Assembly: GCF_004834005.1 (NCBI RefSeq)
Contig: NZ_STFF01000008.1
Coordinates: 62,001 to 126,000, forward strand
Length of the DNA stretch: 64,000 nucleotides
Direction: 5' to 3'
DNA from: Niastella caeni
GTDB taxonomy: Bacteria > Bacteroidota > Bacteroidia > Chitinophagales > Chitinophagaceae
Positions 52,475 through 61,593 of this stretch are shown piece after piece (position 1 is the stretch's first letter; the number at the start of each line of letters is the position of its first letter). The notes under the pieces were generated by a model. It did no database searches and had not been told where the DNA came from. It saw nothing but the letters and a program-made list of their open reading frames with translations. Made by a program: the position numbers and the translations under genes.

Positions 52475-53161
52475 TCATTCACCGGCATGCTCATTTAATT
52501 TATCAGCATTCAAAACACAAATTTGTTTGCCCGATAAAGCAATGGAACCTTCCTGTACCAGTTCATTCAGCACCCTGAACACCGTTTCATAGGTAGTGCC
52601 GGTATAAGAGGCCAGGTCCTGGCGGCTCAGGTTAATATCTATAAAACCTTCCGGTGTTGTACCAAATTTTGCATGCATCGATAATAAAGCCTGGGCAATT
52701 CTGCCTTTGACAGACATGTGGGCAAGGTTGCGCATCTTTTTTTCCGACTCCTTCAACTCGCCGGCAAAGAACATCATCAGTTCGTACAGGAACTGGTAAT
52801 TTACTTTCAGGGTCGATTGAAAAAAGCCTAAGTCAATAAAACATACTTCCGAGGGTTCCAGCGCGGTGGCCGACACGGGGTAATAAATATCATTACCCAA
52901 TCCGCGGTGACCCAAAATGGCGCCGTTCTTGGCCAGCCGCACGATCAGCTCCTTGTCATCAGCCCATTTTTTATGCACTTTGAATGTACCCTTATATATA
53001 AAATATATACCGGTAACCTGACTGCCTTCGCTAAAAAGCATTTCGCCTTTGTTAACATGAAAGTTTTGGCGATGGATATCAATGGCCGGTAACCAGTCTT
53101 TCGAGCAGAGTTTGCAAAGAAAACAGCTCTTCAGATCACAAGTTTGTTTATTTCGTTTCAA
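52475..53161 (-). CDS. Crp/Fnr-family regulator with FNR-like cysteines
   Basis: Transcription factor of 228 residues with an N-terminal cyclic-nucleotide-binding-like domain and a C-terminal HTH (LSRQDLASYTGTTYETVFRVLN). The N-terminus has Cys8, Cys13, Cys16 and Cys19 (CDLKSCFLCKLC), and Cys107 lies in EPSEVCFID at the position of the fourth iron-sulphur cysteine of E. coli FNR. This suggests a [4Fe-4S] oxygen or NO sensor, although spacing of the N-terminal set differs from FNR. Divergent from nirB, so it probably controls the nitrite/nitrate genes. Confidence 0.9.
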   Translation of the reverse strand: MKRNKQTCDLKSCFLCKLCSKDWLPAIDIHRQNFHVNKGEMLFSEGSQVTGIYFIYKGTFKVHKKWADDKELIVRLAKNGAILGHRGLGNDIYYPVSATALEPSEVCFIDLGFFQSTLKVNYQFLYELMMFFAGELKESEKKMRNLAHMSVKGRIAQALLSMHAKFGTTPEGFIDINLSRQDLASYTGTTYETVFRVLNELVQEGSIALSGKQICVLNADKLNEHAGE

Positions 53162-53492
53162 TGGAAAAGTATATATGTAAAATTATATAATATTAATTCT
53201 TTTTGCAAGTACAATCAGCAAAAACGCAATAGCTGAACTCAATAATGTTATTGTTAATCATAGACTTCAAAATTCATACAAAATTTTAAACATTTATACA
53301 TTAGTAAAATAAATATATTAATGATAAACGAATTCACTATAAAAATAATAACAAAAAGACTGTATTTTTATTACACAGATCACAAAACGACGGTAAATTT
53401 TTAATTGAATTGCCATTTTGATATTATATGTGATTTTATTTAATATTTAACGATTGCTGCGGAAAATTAATTGATCCAAAAAACGCAGATAT
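53162..53492. promoter_or_regulatory. Divergent promoter region between the fnr-like gene and nirB
   Basis: Very A/T-rich 331 bp. TGTGA-type half-sites occur at about 53374-53390 (ATTACACAGATCACA) and near 53428 (TATGTGATTTTA), and TTTTGAT/ATTGATC words are nearby, but no full FNR box (TTGATnnnnATCAA) is present. The sites may bind the Crp/Fnr protein encoded next door. No coding frame. Confidence 0.4.
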
Positions 53493-55994
53493 ATGAAAAT
53501 AGTAGTTATTGGCAATGGAATGGTTGGTTACAAGTTTTGTGAAAAACTAACGGCCAAAGCCCAAGCGGGGCAAGTTGACATTGTTGTTTTCGGGGAAGAA
53601 ACCCGGCCGGCTTACGATCGCGTGCATTTGAGTGAGTACTTTGCCGGTAAAACAGCCGAAGATCTTACTATGGCTGGTCTCGACTGGTATGCTGAAAGAA
53701 ATATCAAACTGTACCTCGGCGACCCCATTTCTTATATAGATCGCGAACAAAAGACCGTTCGTTCTCACCACGGCATCAATGAATCGTACGATTACCTCAT
53801 TCTGGCCACAGGTTCAGCTGCTTTTGTACCGCCCATTCCCGGCGTTGAAAAAGAAGGCGTTTTTATTTACCGCACTATTGAAGACCTGGAAATGATGACC
53901 GCCTACGCTAAAAAGGCAAAAACCGGTGCGGTGATCGGCGGTGGCTTGCTTGGTTTGGAAGCCGCCAAAGCCATGATCGATCTGGGCGTTACCAATACCC
54001 ATGTAATTGAATTTGCACCTCGTCTCATGCCCCGGCAAATTGATGAAGCCGGTTCCAATATATTAAAGACAAAGCTCGAATCTCTTGGGCTTTCTATTCA
54101 TACCAGCAAAAACACTTCCGAGATCCTGGGCGATCAGTTTATTACCGGTATGCAGTTCTCAGACGATACCAGGCTGGATATTGACATGCTGGTGATCTCA
54201 GCCGGTATAAAACCACGCGATGAGTTGGCGAAACTGGCTGGTTTGGAAACAGGTCACCGTGGTGGTATTGTAGTGAACGACAGGCTGGCTACGAACGATC
54301 CATTCATTTTTGCCATTGGCGAATGCGCTCTGCATAATGGAATGATCTATGGTCTGGTAGCGCCCGGTTATGATATGGCCGATGTAGTAGCTACCAACTT
54401 AATGGGTGGCGACAAGTCGTTCACCGGTTTTGATATGAGCACCAAGCTGAAACTGATAGGTGTTGATGTGGCCAGCTTTGGTGATCCTTTTGTGTCCGCT
54501 TCTGAAGGCCGTAGCATTGTGCTGGAAGATCGCATGAAAGGTGTGTACAAACGCATTAATATTTCACCCGACGGAAAATATTTATTAGGTGGTGTTCTGG
54601 TAGGCGATGCAGATGCATATAATATGTTGCTGCAAACTACCAAGAACAAAGTGGTATTGCCTCCCAACCCAGAAGATGTAATTCTGGGCGCCCGCGGCGG
54701 ATCAGGTGGCGAAGGTGGTGCTGGTGTTTCGAGCCTGCCCGATGATGCATTGATATGCAGTTGCGAAAGCGTTAGCAAAGGCGATATCTGCACTGCGGTT
54801 TGCGATGGCGCAGAAACCATGGATGCCATTAAAAAATGCACCAAAGCAGGTACCGGTTGCGGCGGTTGTGTTCCTATGGTGAAAGACCTGATCACCCATA
54901 CGCTTAAATCGCAAGGTAAATATGTACGTAACGTTATATGCGAACACTTCAACTACAGCCGTCAGGAACTGTACGACCTGGTTAAAGTGCATAAGCTGAT
55001 GACGTTTGACGAAGTGTTGAACAAACTGGGCGCCGGCGATGGTTGCGAATTGTGTAAACCGCCTGTGGCTTCTATTTTAGCCAGTTTGTGGAATGAAATG
55101 ATCCTGGCAAAAGGTAATGATACTGCACAGGATAGCAACGACCGCTTTTTGGCCAATATTCAAAAGGGTGGAACCTATTCTGTAGTTCCTCGGATCCCCG
55201 GTGGAGAAATTACGCCTGAAAAGCTGATCGTAATTGGACAAGTTGCTCAAAAATACAATCTATATACAAAAATTACCGGTGGTCAGCGTATTGATCTGTT
55301 TGGCGCTCATGTAAATGATCTGCCAGCCATTTGGGAAGAACTGATCGCTGCCGGTTTTGAAAGCGGTCATGCATACGGTAAAGCATTGCGTACGGTGAAA
55401 AGTTGCGTGGGAAGCACCTGGTGCCGGTTTGGCCTGCACGACAGCGTTAGCTTTGCCATTCAGATTGAGGAAAGATACCGTGGCTTGCGCGCACCGCATA
55501 AATTGAAATCGGCTGTTTCGGGTTGCATTCGCGAATGTGCCGAAGCGCAAAGCAAGGATTTCGGCATTATTGCAACAGAAAAAGGCTGGAACCTGTACGT
55601 ATGCGGAAACGGCGGTTCAAAACCACAGCACGCCCTGTTACTGGCTACCGATGTAGATTCGGAAACCTGTATAAAATATATCGATCGCTTTTTGATGTTC
55701 TATATCAAAACGGCTGATCCGTTAACCCGTACTGCTACCTGGTTGAATAAAATGGAAGGCGGCATCGATTATCTGCGCAACGTAGTAGTGAATGATAGTT
55801 TAGGCATTGCCGAACAACTGGAAGTAGAGATGCAACAGTTGGTAGATAACTACAAATGCGAATGGAAAGAGGCGGTAGAGAATCCCGAGATCCGTAAACG
55901 ATTCACGCATTTCGTAAATGCGCCGGAAACAAAAGATCCTTCGATACAGTTTGAACCCATGCGGGAACAGAAAAAAGCGAAGGAATGGAAATAG
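53493..55994 (+). CDS. nirB: Assimilatory nitrite reductase [NAD(P)H] large subunit
   Basis: Reduces nitrite to ammonium with NAD(P)H; 833 residues, cytoplasmic. The order of modules is that of NirB: FAD/NAD-binding pyridine-nucleotide reductase (VVIGNGMVGYKFCEKL, YDYLILATGSAAFVPPIPG, AVIGGGLLGLEAAKAM), a BFD-like [2Fe-2S] domain near residue 420-465 (LICSCESVSKGDIC, CTKAGTGCGGCVPMV), ferredoxin-like halves, and the sirohaem/[4Fe-4S] domain with Cys in KSCVGSTWCRFG (about 640) and VSGCIRECAEAQSKDFG (about 675). Siroheme comes from the cobA pathway next door. NirD follows after 316 bp. Confidence 0.96.
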   Translation: MKIVVIGNGMVGYKFCEKLTAKAQAGQVDIVVFGEETRPAYDRVHLSEYFAGKTAEDLTMAGLDWYAERNIKLYLGDPISYIDREQKTVRSHHGINESYDYLILATGSAAFVPPIPGVEKEGVFIYRTIEDLEMMTAYAKKAKTGAVIGGGLLGLEAAKAMIDLGVTNTHVIEFAPRLMPRQIDEAGSNILKTKLESLGLSIHTSKNTSEILGDQFITGMQFSDDTRLDIDMLVISAGIKPRDELAKLAGLETGHRGGIVVNDRLATNDPFIFAIGECALHNGMIYGLVAPGYDMADVVATNLMGGDKSFTGFDMSTKLKLIGVDVASFGDPFVSASEGRSIVLEDRMKGVYKRINISPDGKYLLGGVLVGDADAYNMLLQTTKNKVVLPPNPEDVILGARGGSGGEGGAGVSSLPDDALICSCESVSKGDICTAVCDGAETMDAIKKCTKAGTGCGGCVPMVKDLITHTLKSQGKYVRNVICEHFNYSRQELYDLVKVHKLMTFDEVLNKLGAGDGCELCKPPVASILASLWNEMILAKGNDTAQDSNDRFLANIQKGGTYSVVPRIPGGEITPEKLIVIGQVAQKYNLYTKITGGQRIDLFGAHVNDLPAIWEELIAAGFESGHAYGKALRTVKSCVGSTWCRFGLHDSVSFAIQIEERYRGLRAPHKLKSAVSGCIRECAEAQSKDFGIIATEKGWNLYVCGNGGSKPQHALLLATDVDSETCIKYIDRFLMFYIKTADPLTRTATWLNKMEGGIDYLRNVVVNDSLGIAEQLEVEMQQLVDNYKCEWKEAVENPEIRKRFTHFVNAPETKDPSIQFEPMREQKKAKEWK

Positions 55995-56033
55995 TTTGAG
56001 TTTATGGTTTGAAGTTTATGGTTTGTGGTTGTT
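55994..56033. repeat. 13-14-bp tandem repeat after nirB
   Basis: Units GTTTGAGTTTATG (55994), GTTTGAAGTTTATG (56007) and a partial GTTTGTGGTTGTT follow each other. Similar in style to the repeat at 31258. Confidence 0.55.
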
Positions 56034-56310
56034 TTGCCTTGTAACGCCGGATTGAAAATGAGATCATGAATTTCAACAACCATTGCCGACTGCCGATTCA
56101 CGATAGTTACTTAGGTTCATATAAATCTTCTGATACACTAAAACGCACACCAAAAGCCATGCAGCTGATTGCCATTAGCTGCCCTTACTAACGATTGCTT
56201 GCCTGCATCAAAAATGCAGCGGGTTTTTATTTCCCCATTTTGAATGCCATTTGAAAAAATGATCAGTGAAAGCTGAATAGGGAATTTTTTGTAAACACAA
56301 TGAAGATGCT
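56034..56310. other. Gap between nirB and nirD
   Basis: Gap of about 280 bp with no gene, strong hairpin or clear promoter recognised. An intact co-transcription of nirB and nirD is likely but not proven. Confidence 0.4.
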
Positions 56311-56667
56311 ATGATACAAGAAAATGTACTTACCTGGTTTTTAGCCTGCCGTACTACAGACGTACCCGAAAACGGTGGTGTATGTGTAAAATACCAAGAG
56401 GAACAAATCGCTTTGTTCAATTTTAGCCGCCGCGGTGAGTGGTATGCTACGCAGAATATGTGTCCGCACCGCCAGCAAATGGCTTTAAGCCGCGGTATGA
56501 TCGGTACGCAAAACAGTGAACCTAAAGTGGCATGCCCATTCCACAAGAAAACGTTTTCGCTGACTACCGGAAAATGTTTGAGTGGCGATGATTGTGGTGA
56601 TATAAAAACCTATCCCGTAAAAATTGAAAACGACTGGGTGTATATAGGTGTAGAAAACAATGCATAA
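56311..56667 (+). CDS. nirD: Nitrite reductase small subunit with Rieske cluster motif
   Basis: Partner of NirB; 118 residues, Rieske-like fold. Unlike E. coli NirD, which has lost the ligands, this protein keeps the full set: Cys51 and His53 (NMCPHRQQM) and Cys75 and His78 (VACPFHKKTF). It should therefore hold a [2Fe-2S] cluster. LSRGMIG and GKCLSGDD are further family blocks. The start ATG (56311) gives the normal N-terminus; a terminator follows. Confidence 0.9.
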   Translation: MIQENVLTWFLACRTTDVPENGGVCVKYQEEQIALFNFSRRGEWYATQNMCPHRQQMALSRGMIGTQNSEPKVACPFHKKTFSLTTGKCLSGDDCGDIKTYPVKIENDWVYIGVENNA

Positions 56668-56682
56668 CAATTAAAAGGTGAA

Positions 56683-56706
56683 GCCCCGGTCGCGGGGCGG
56701 GTTTTG
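56683..56706 (+). terminator. Intrinsic terminator after nirD
   Basis: GCCCCG (56683-56688), loop GTCG, CGGGGC (56693-56698), then GGGTTTTG. A compact GC stem with a T-run. Confidence 0.75.
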
Positions 56707-56832
56707 TAGAGTTGATGATCTATCGGTTGCCTGCTAATGAGTTAATTAACGATTGCCTGCCTTATTTTAAACCAATTGCTTAACAAAAATAACCGTATGG
56801 TAAGATCAAAGAACACTAAAGCCGATTAAAAA

Positions 56833-56861
56833 ACCCCGGCAGATGGCAGTCTAACCGGGGT
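56833..56861 (+). other. Leader hairpin before the porin gene
   Basis: ACCCCGG (56833-56839) and CCGGGGT (56855-56861) pair over 7 bp, 50 bp before the ATG at 56911. It may be an RNA control or stability element. Confidence 0.45.
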
Positions 56862-56910
56862 AAGCAAATTTTAAAATGAATCATCATCTTAAAAAAACCA
56901 AAACAAAAGT

Positions 56911-58473
56911 ATGTTGAAAAAATTAATTTTCATGGCAGTATCCGGAATTGTGTGTTTTTTAGTGAACCCATTTAACAGTACCGCTCAATTTTCATTGCAG
57001 GGGCAACTGAGAACGCGTTCAGAAGTACGCGATGGGCTCGGAACACTCAATGTAAAAGGTACTGACGCTGCTTTTTTCACCTCTCAACGGGCCCGTTTAA
57101 CGTTTGGGTACAAATGGGACCGTGTAAACTTCAATTTATCTGTTCAGGATATCCGCGTGTGGGGACAAGACGCTTCTTCTATCAATAACGCCGACGGAAA
57201 CAAGCTGATGGTTCATGAAGCCTGGGCAGAAGTTACCCTGATGAATGTGGCTGATACCACCATTAAAACAAAAGGTATCGACAATCTTTCTTTTAAAATA
57301 GGCCGCCAGGCTTTGATATATGATGATGTGCGCTTACTGGGCGACCTGGACTGGTTACAACAGGCGCGCCGTCACGATGCCTTACTGATTAAAGCTTTGC
57401 ACCATGGCTGGCAGGTTGACCTGGGAGTAGGATTTAACCAGAACAGCGATGGGTTTGGAATTACAGGAACTAATTATATCGCCGGCAACGTACCTCCTTA
57501 TGTTACCAATTCAATGGGTGCGCTGGTTGCAACGCCTGCAGGCCTCATACCGCTTTCGGCTACTGGCACTATGGGCGGAAAAAGCAGCCTCACAGGTTCA
57601 CCGGTGCTGGCCAATGCCGTTAGCACCAATGGTATGAACCAGCAATATAAATCCATGCAAATGGCGTATATAAGCCGCAAGTTCGGTCAAACAAAATTTG
57701 CGGGACTTTTCTTTAAAGATGATTTCTCAAAATACCGTCTCGATTCAGTGGGGGGCGCTTCATCAGGTTATGTATTTGGCAGAAGATATGATGTAAAAGG
57801 TGTGAATAGCCGCCTTACTTACGGCCTCATGATCAATGGTACCATCGGTAATGCATCAGGCTTGAAAAAGCAATGGCAGGTGGGCGCCTATTTTCAAAGT
57901 GGTAAAGACCGCGATGGAAAGGACCTGACCGCTTCGCATTATACTGCATCACTTACCTTACAAAAAGGCAAGTTCAGCTTTGGCCCCGGTTACGATTATT
58001 TATCGGGTAATACGCCTACAACACCAGGCACCGAAAATCATCGCTTCGATCCCCTGTACGGAACACCGCATAAACATTGGGGCTACATGGATTACTATTA
58101 TGTAGGAACCGGCTCACCCGTAGGTGGTTTACAGGATTATTACTTTAAAGTAAAATATCAGGCCAATGCATTTTTCCTGAGCCTCGATGCGCACAACTTC
58201 AGGCTGGCAGAAAATGTAGCGAATGCCGCTGACCCCGATAAAGCTACTATCGATAAAAATTTAGGATACGAGTTTGATTTTATAGCCAATTATTCACTAA
58301 ACAAATTTACCACGCTGGAGCTCGGTTACTCATTCATGAAGGCAAACAACAGTACCGAGTATGTTAAAAGAGGAACCATGGACCAGGCGAGGCACAATGC
58401 CAATTGGGCTTACCTGATGATCAACATCCGTCCCGATTTCTTCTTTACAAAACCCGTGGCAATTAAACAATAA
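56911..58473 (+). CDS. Outer-membrane alginate-export-family porin, nitrate-locus associated
   Basis: Predicted beta-barrel of 520 residues. A signal peptide (MLKKLIFMAVSGIVCFLVNP) is followed by alternating strand-like segments from QGQLRTRSEVRDGLG through IGRQALIYDDVRLLGDLDW and QARRHDALLI, which match the alginate_exp/OprB-type porin group, to a C-terminal strand ending in FFFTKPVAIKQ. The family covers anion and sugar channels. Its location between NirD and the nitrate ABC importer makes an outer-membrane route for nitrate or nitrite likely, but this is inference from context. Confidence 0.75.
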   Translation: MLKKLIFMAVSGIVCFLVNPFNSTAQFSLQGQLRTRSEVRDGLGTLNVKGTDAAFFTSQRARLTFGYKWDRVNFNLSVQDIRVWGQDASSINNADGNKLMVHEAWAEVTLMNVADTTIKTKGIDNLSFKIGRQALIYDDVRLLGDLDWLQQARRHDALLIKALHHGWQVDLGVGFNQNSDGFGITGTNYIAGNVPPYVTNSMGALVATPAGLIPLSATGTMGGKSSLTGSPVLANAVSTNGMNQQYKSMQMAYISRKFGQTKFAGLFFKDDFSKYRLDSVGGASSGYVFGRRYDVKGVNSRLTYGLMINGTIGNASGLKKQWQVGAYFQSGKDRDGKDLTASHYTASLTLQKGKFSFGPGYDYLSGNTPTTPGTENHRFDPLYGTPHKHWGYMDYYYVGTGSPVGGLQDYYFKVKYQANAFFLSLDAHNFRLAENVANAADPDKATIDKNLGYEFDFIANYSLNKFTTLELGYSFMKANNSTEYVKRGTMDQARHNANWAYLMINIRPDFFFTKPVAIKQ

Positions 58474-58499
58474 TCATGGCCTTTAAAAATCAAACAACA

Positions 58500-59723
58500 A
58501 TGAAAATTTATAAAATATCAAAAATACTAATAGCTACGCTGGTTGTTTTTGTGATATCAACCTCGTTTGTACATCGCATAGCAAGCCGGCCGGCAAAAGT
58601 TATAAAGCTGGGGTTTATTCCTTTAACCGATTGCGCACCGCTGGTGATCGCCAAGGAAATGGGGTTCTTTCAAAAATATGGGCTCGATGTACAGGTTTCT
58701 AAGGAAGCATCATGGGCCAATGTGCGCGATAAAATTTTAAACGGAGAGCTCGATGGCGCTCATTGTTTGTTCTCAATGCCTTTCTCTGTGTACACAGGCA
58801 TTGGCGGTAAAGCCGGTTCAGAAATGCGCATTGCGATGATGTTGAATAACAATGGCCAGGCCATTACGCTTTCCAAAGATTTCTGCGGCCTGGTTGGGTT
58901 TAAAGAAATTAAAAAAGTAGCCGGTGCTGTAAAATCGGTACAGTCCCGGAAGGAAGTAACCTTTGCCCAAACCTTTCCCGGTGGCACACACGATCTTTGG
59001 TTACGCACCTGGCTGGCTGCCTGTGGTATTAGCTCTAAGTCAGTAGGGATCATTACCATTCCGCCGCCGCAAATGGTTGCCAATATGCGGGTTGATAACA
59101 TGGAAGGCTATTGTGTAGGCGAACCCTGGAACGGTGTTGCCGCTGCACAAAATGTTGGGTTCACCCACATCGCTACGCAGGATATCTGGAAACATCACCC
59201 TGAAAAAGCACTGGTGGTTAACAAGGCATTTGCCGAAGGCAGCCGCGAAGACCTGAAGAAAGTAATGATGGCGATATTGGAAGCCTGTAAATGGCTCGAC
59301 AATATGGGTAACCGCAAAAAAGCCGCTCAATTTCTTTCACGCCCTAATTATGTGAATGCGCCGGCTTCAGTGCTGGAAGCCCGCCTGATGGGAAGCACTG
59401 ACCTGGGTTGTGAGCTGGGTGTGCAAAAGTATAAAGACGATTATATGTTGTTCCATAACAACGGTTTTGTAAATGCGCCCCGTAAAGCACATGGTATTTG
59501 GGCAATGTCGCAGTATGTACGGTTTGGTTATATCGGTGCATTGCCGGGCAATTATAAAGAGATCGCTGATAAATTGATCATGGACGACTTGTATGCTGAA
59601 GTAGCGAAGAGCATGAACATACCGGTTCCTGCAGATGATATGAAGCCATTCAAGTTGAACATTGAAGCGGTGCCATTTGATCCTAATAACCCGAAAGCGT
59701 ACATCGCTGCTTCGCCAAAATAA
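58500..59723 (+). CDS. nrtA: NrtA-like nitrate/nitrite ABC transporter substrate-binding protein
   Basis: Periplasmic nitrate/nitrite-binding protein. ATG 58500 gives a regular signal peptide (MKIYKISKILIATLVVFVIS); a further in-frame ATG lies at 58476, just after the porin stop. KLGFIPLTDCAPLVIAKEMG, LDGAHCLFSMPFSV, and MVANMRVDNMEGYCVGEPWN are NrtA-family landmarks. The protein is soluble, not fused to an ATPase. A 33-bp gap separates it from nrtB. Confidence 0.92.
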   Translation: MKIYKISKILIATLVVFVISTSFVHRIASRPAKVIKLGFIPLTDCAPLVIAKEMGFFQKYGLDVQVSKEASWANVRDKILNGELDGAHCLFSMPFSVYTGIGGKAGSEMRIAMMLNNNGQAITLSKDFCGLVGFKEIKKVAGAVKSVQSRKEVTFAQTFPGGTHDLWLRTWLAACGISSKSVGIITIPPPQMVANMRVDNMEGYCVGEPWNGVAAAQNVGFTHIATQDIWKHHPEKALVVNKAFAEGSREDLKKVMMAILEACKWLDNMGNRKKAAQFLSRPNYVNAPASVLEARLMGSTDLGCELGVQKYKDDYMLFHNNGFVNAPRKAHGIWAMSQYVRFGYIGALPGNYKEIADKLIMDDLYAEVAKSMNIPVPADDMKPFKLNIEAVPFDPNNPKAYIAASPK

Positions 59724-59756
59724 ACCCAATTAAGTAACCATTCAATTGTTAAAACA

Positions 59757-60539
59757 ATGAAAGCAAAAGCAATAAAAATAGGATGGTCGGTGGTGTATTT
59801 CGTAGCAGGAATGCTGTTGTTGCTGGGGATGTGGGATATGGTTTCTCGTATGACAAAAGGCGAGCTCCCTTCGCCGGTGGCAACATGGGGAACCTTTAAA
59901 GAAGTAATGACCAATCCCTGGCAGAATGATCCCGATTACAAGGGCATTGGTATAAAACTGTTAAGCTCTTTGGCACGTGTGGGTATCGGTTTCGGTTTGG
60001 GCAGTTTAATTGCCATTCCGCTGGGTTTTGTATTGGGCAGCAGCCGCATCGCAATGAATATCATCAATCCCATTGTACAGATCTTAAGGCCGGTGTCACC
60101 ACTGGCCTGGTTTCCGCTGGGACTGGCCATTTTCCAGGATTCGCCCAAAGCCAGCATCTTTATGATCTTCATTTGCTCTTTGTGGCCAACGCTCATCAAT
60201 ACGTCCTTTGGCGCATCGAGCATACCACAGGACCATAAAAATGTAGGCAAGGCATTCGGATTTTCAGTTTGGAAGTATATAACCAAAATAATGTTGCCCT
60301 ATACCTTACCTCATATCTTCACCGGATTGCGTTTGTCGATAGGCGTGGCCTGGATGGTGATCGTTGCCGGTGAAATGTTATCGGGCGGTATCGGTCTCGG
60401 GTATTTTGTTTGGGAAGAAGGGTTTAACGGCGGTAGTATAGGAAAGATCCTGGTGGCGATCCTGATCATAGGAGCGGTTGGGCTGTTGCTCGACCGGATA
60501 TTTACCAGTTTACAAAAGCGGTTCACCTATGCGGTATAG
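59757..60539 (+). CDS. nrtB: NrtB-like nitrate ABC transporter permease
   Basis: Inner-membrane permease of 260 residues with about six helices. SSLARVGIGFGLGSLIAIPL, PVSPLAWFPLGLAIFQDSP and WKYITKIMLPYTLPHIFTGL are family blocks, and GLRLSIGVAWMVIVAGEMLS with GLGYFVWEEG near the C-terminus is the NrtB/SsuC-type EAA loop surroundings. It works with the NrtA and ATPase genes on each side. Confidence 0.93.
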   Translation: MKAKAIKIGWSVVYFVAGMLLLLGMWDMVSRMTKGELPSPVATWGTFKEVMTNPWQNDPDYKGIGIKLLSSLARVGIGFGLGSLIAIPLGFVLGSSRIAMNIINPIVQILRPVSPLAWFPLGLAIFQDSPKASIFMIFICSLWPTLINTSFGASSIPQDHKNVGKAFGFSVWKYITKIMLPYTLPHIFTGLRLSIGVAWMVIVAGEMLSGGIGLGYFVWEEGFNGGSIGKILVAILIIGAVGLLLDRIFTSLQKRFTYAV

Positions 60540-60548
60540 TCAATTAAT

Positions 60549-60566
60549 TTTTTAACGCGTTAAAAA
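60549..60566. promoter_or_regulatory. 18-bp perfect palindrome between nrtB and the ATPase gene
   Basis: TTTTTAACGCGTTAAAAA lies 10 bp before the ATG at 60577. It may be an operator or a small terminator-like hairpin. No known motif was matched. Confidence 0.4.
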
Positions 60567-60576
60567 CCGATAAACA

Positions 60577-61446
60577 ATGAGCACAGCAACCACTAACATA
60601 GCGACAAAAAATATTGCCGATTCCATTTTGGAACCGGTATTGACACCCACAACCGCAATAGGGATCAATAATGTTACCGTAAGTTTTAAAACACCGAAAG
60701 GAACATATACCGCGGTGAAGGAAATTTCCCTCACTGTACAAAAAGGAGAGATCGTTTCGCTGATCGGTCACTCTGGTTGTGGTAAATCAACCCTCATGGG
60801 AACTATCAGCGGCATGGTTAAACCCACGACCGGTGAAGTAATTGCCAATGGCAAAAAAGTATTCGGTCCGGGGCCCGACAGAGGCATTGTTTTCCAGAAT
60901 TATTCCCTGCTGCCCTGGTTATCGGTGTACAGGAATATTTATGAAGCCGTTGACTCTGCATTGAAAGAACTGTCGAAAGCGGAAAAAAGAGAACTGGTTG
61001 AACGCAATCTGAAAACCGTGCATTTGTGGGATCATAAAGACAAATTGCCTGGACAATTATCAGGTGGTATGAAACAGCGTGTGGCCATTGCCCGTGCTTT
61101 CGCCATCAACCCTTCGATCCTGTTGCTCGATGAACCGTTTGGGGCCCTCGATGCATTGACCAAAAGTAATATGCACGTAGAGTTGCTGAAATTATGGAAC
61201 CTCGACAACCGGGAAAAAACGATCGTGATGGTTACCCATGATATTGAAGAAGCCATCTTTTTGAGCGACAGGGTAGTGGTAATGAATAACGGTCCGGAAG
61301 CAACGATCAAAGAGATTGTGCCGGTTCCCCTGGAGCGGCCGCGCAATAAAAAAGATATCGTGCATGATCCGGTTTACATGCAAACGCATGACAGACTGCT
61401 GAACCTGCTAATCGACAAGTTCTCTATAGCTGATATTAAGGATTGA
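60577..61446 (+). CDS. nrtD: NrtC/D-like nitrate ABC transporter ATPase
   Basis: ATPase subunit of 289 residues for the nitrate importer. Walker A SLIGHSGCGKSTLMGTISG, Q-loop FQNYSLLPWLSVYRN, signature LSGGMKQRVAIARAFA, Walker B ILLLDEPFGALDALT and switch His in VTHDIEEAIFLSD are present. It lacks the C-terminal NrtA-like regulatory domain of NrtC, so NrtD is the better name. The N-terminal extension of about 20 residues before the domain is normal. Confidence 0.92.
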   Translation: MSTATTNIATKNIADSILEPVLTPTTAIGINNVTVSFKTPKGTYTAVKEISLTVQKGEIVSLIGHSGCGKSTLMGTISGMVKPTTGEVIANGKKVFGPGPDRGIVFQNYSLLPWLSVYRNIYEAVDSALKELSKAEKRELVERNLKTVHLWDHKDKLPGQLSGGMKQRVAIARAFAINPSILLLDEPFGALDALTKSNMHVELLKLWNLDNREKTIVMVTHDIEEAIFLSDRVVVMNNGPEATIKEIVPVPLERPRNKKDIVHDPVYMQTHDRLLNLLIDKFSIADIKD

Positions 61447-61506
61447 GTTGATAAGTTGAGAAGTGACAAGTTCACAAGACTATTCACAGGAACAATAAAC
61501 CCAATT

Positions 61507-61540
61507 CCGGTAAACTGGTAATCGGTTACCAGTTTACCGG
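61507..61540 (+). other. Perfect 15-bp stem, TCGG-loop hairpin before narK
   Basis: CCGGTAAACTGGTAA (61507-61521) and TTACCAGTTTACCGG (61526-61540) pair exactly with a TCGG loop. Without a directly following U-tract it may be a processing or stability element, though it could act as a terminator between the ATPase gene and narK. The T-rich TTTTTTTAAAAC lies about 24 bp later. Confidence 0.7.
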
Positions 61541-61593
61541 GTAACCAAAACAAACAAAGCTAATTTTTTTAAAACAGTATTAATTTTTGAATC

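Noticed and set aside
53374..53445. Full FNR or CRP box in front of nirB
   Set aside because: Only TGTGA-like half-sites are present; the second halves do not match, so they are mentioned only as weak candidates.
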